A stretch of 12,885 bases of DNA from Holophaga sp. (GTDB taxonomy: Bacteria > Acidobacteriota > Holophagae > Holophagales > Holophagaceae). How positions within the stretch are numbered: the first letter of the stretch is position 1; the number at the start of each line of letters is the position of its first letter. The notes below the pieces were generated by a model, which worked only from the letters and a program-made list of their open reading frames with translations, did not search any database and was not told the DNA's origin. The position numbers and the translations under genes are program-made. Of the stretch, positions 11,703 through 12,885 are shown in pieces. The DNA lies in contig JAUYES010000537.1 of assembly GCA_030691225.1 (NCBI GenBank), positions 1 to 12,885 of the forward strand, written 5' to 3'.

Positions 11703-12885
11703 TTATGTCTGAGGAACGATTCCCATTTCTCGCATGAGATCCCCAAGTAAAAATAAGGATCCTGTTACCAAACGAATGCCTTCACGAGATTGGCGCAGAC
11801 TTGCGGCAACTTCAGGAATGGTCCTAGCAGGAAACTCCTCGCCCCAAGCCGCACGCAACGCCACCACGGAGGCATAGCGTTCATTTTCACCCCTCACTAA
11901 GGTGACCGAGGCCGGATTCATGGCCTTCAAGGCGGAAGCCATCTGGGAAAGGTCCTTGTCTCCCATAGCACCGAAGAATAGATGCGGCCGCACGCCGCAG
12001 GCCTGGGCGTGACGGGCCAACACCCTGGCTCCATCAGGATTGTGGGCACCATCCAGCCATACATTTTCTAAGCTCGGCATAGGCCAGATTCGACCCGGCC
12101 ATCGGGTGTGAGCGAGGCCTTCCCAAACCTTTTCTTCGGGTACCGGAAAGCCGATGCGACGAAGTTGGCGAAGGGCTTCCATGGCGGTCGCGAGGTTTTC
12201 CATCTGATGAACGCCCGGCAATCCTACGCGATGACCATCCACCAAACTGTGATCCCATCGGGTTTCTTCTGGGCAGAGTGCTGGAGCTGGATGGATTTCG
12301 GGTCGACATTCCAACAAAGGCCAAACCCAGGCCGGATCAAGGGTGGGACCAAGAACGAGAGGTCTACCCTGACGCGCGGTGCAAAGTTTTTCGCGTCCGA
12401 TGGCATCAACCGTTTCGCCAAGAAATTTGGTGTGATCGAGTCCGACGTTGGTGAGTACGGTAAGCATCGGATCAAGGGCGTTGGTGGCATCCCACCGCCC
12501 GCCCATCCCCACCTCGATGATTGCGACTTCCACGCCCGTCATGCGAAATCCCAACAGCGCTGCCGTGATCATGAGTTCGAAGTAAGTCGCCTTTAGGCCC
12601 ATTCTGGCTTCGCAATCAAAGGCTTCGCAGAGCAATAAATCTAAGGCAGAGGCACCGATATAGTGACCATCGATCCAAATGCGTTCCGTGGGTGCGACGA
12701 GGTGCGGCGAGGTAGTCCACCCAACCGTCAACCCGCAGGACCGCAGCGCCTGGGCGAGAAAGGCACCCGTTGAGCCTTTGCCATTCGTGCCCGCGATGAG
12801 AATGCAAGGAATCCCACGCTCGGGGTGTCCCAGGCCTTCGAGCAAGGCCCTCGGATTAGCGAGACCCATCTTGATGCCCCAGTGA
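11703..12885 (-). CDS. folC: Folylpolyglutamate synthase / dihydrofolate synthase, 5' end beyond window
   Basis: This Mur-ligase-fold ATP enzyme adds glutamate to dihydropteroate and/or folates in the cytoplasm. Counting from the in-frame Met at 12869, it shows the P-loop AGTNGKGST (26-34), TSPHL (53-57), ATYFE (94-98), EVGMGGRWDATN (119-130), NVGLDH (141-146), the likely carbamylated Lys K161 in GREK, GVHQMEN (219-225), TRWPGR (255-260) and DGAHNPDG (273-280). That Met is probably internal: the frame continues to the window edge as HWGIKMGL, matching the usual FolC N-terminus (...FGIKxGL..I..LL..LG.P), so the true start lies upstream. The residues following the active-site Lys are LCT rather than the common AGI. 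Whether it is bifunctional cannot be decided here. It is followed on the same strand by the OmpA-like protein gene. Confidence 0.95.
   Translation of the reverse strand, partial: HWGIKMGLANPRALLEGLGHPERGIPCILIAGTNGKGSTGAFLAQALRSCGLTVGWTTSPHLVAPTERIWIDGHYIGASALDLLLCEAFDCEARMGLKATYFELMITAALLGFRMTGVEVAIIEVGMGGRWDATNALDPMLTVLTNVGLDHTKFLGETVDAIGREKLCTARQGRPLVLGPTLDPAWVWPLLECRPEIHPAPALCPEETRWDHSLVDGHRVGLPGVHQMENLATAMEALRQLRRIGFPVPEEKVWEGLAHTRWPGRIWPMPSLENVWLDGAHNPDGARVLARHAQACGVRPHLFFGAMGDKDLSQMASALKAMNPASVTLVRGENERYASVVALRAAWGEEFPARTIPEVAASLRQSREGIRLVTGSLFLLGDLMREMGIVPQT

Noticed and set aside
1..12885. CRISPR array, transposase, integrase, toxin-antitoxin or defence genes
   Set aside because: No regularly spaced repeat-spacer pattern and no protein with matching motifs was found on either strand.

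Overview
The window (about 12.9 kb) looks like a chromosomal segment from a Gram-negative bacterium. The closest fit I can suggest is an acidobacterium of the Holophaga/Geothrix type. This is an inference from a large Oar-like TonB-dependent receptor with an N-terminal carboxypeptidase-regulatory domain, secreted Ala/Lys-rich helical proteins, moderately high GC and the general protein style; no rRNA or marker gene confirms it. There is no phage, transposase, integrase or CRISPR array.

Layout. (1) 1-504, minus strand: 3'-truncated MPPED-type metallophosphoesterase whose natural start lacks an ATG. (2) About 505-1286: a gene-poor stretch with two diverged direct copies of a roughly 115-bp repeat, a long hairpin and short tandem repeats. 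It ends at the terminator of a tRNA-Phe gene (minus, 1287-1362). (3) 1453-3456, plus: a membrane-anchored helical protein, then a thymidine/pyrimidine-nucleoside phosphorylase, closed by a good intrinsic terminator. (4) 3457-3823: a structured 367-nt leader region; then a 974-aa Oar-like outer-membrane receptor ending at a second strong terminator (6767-6803). (5) A secreted helical protein of unknown function (6894-7787, plus). It converges, with a 6-nt gap, on a LytS/LytTR-type two-component pair (minus, 9616 to 7794, 4-nt start/stop overlap) that appears to be transcribed as a leaderless mRNA. (6) Divergent from this pair, a single-domain CheY-like receiver with a TTG start (9801-10178), then a left-handed beta-helix acyltransferase (10237-10890). 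(7) On the minus strand, folC (start outside the window, ends 11703) followed 24 nt later by a secreted protein with a degenerate OmpA-like C-terminal domain (11678-10992).

Functional links are limited. The histidine kinase and LytTR regulator are a cognate pair, and the divergently placed receiver may interact with it. The nucleoside phosphorylase and FolC are housekeeping metabolism. The receptor and the secreted helical protein are separated by a terminator, so neighbourhood alone does not show that they cooperate. I see no clear-cut new multi-gene system. The least explained material is the intergenic repeat region at 505-1245, which abuts a metallophosphoesterase gene that seems to have lost a normal start codon.
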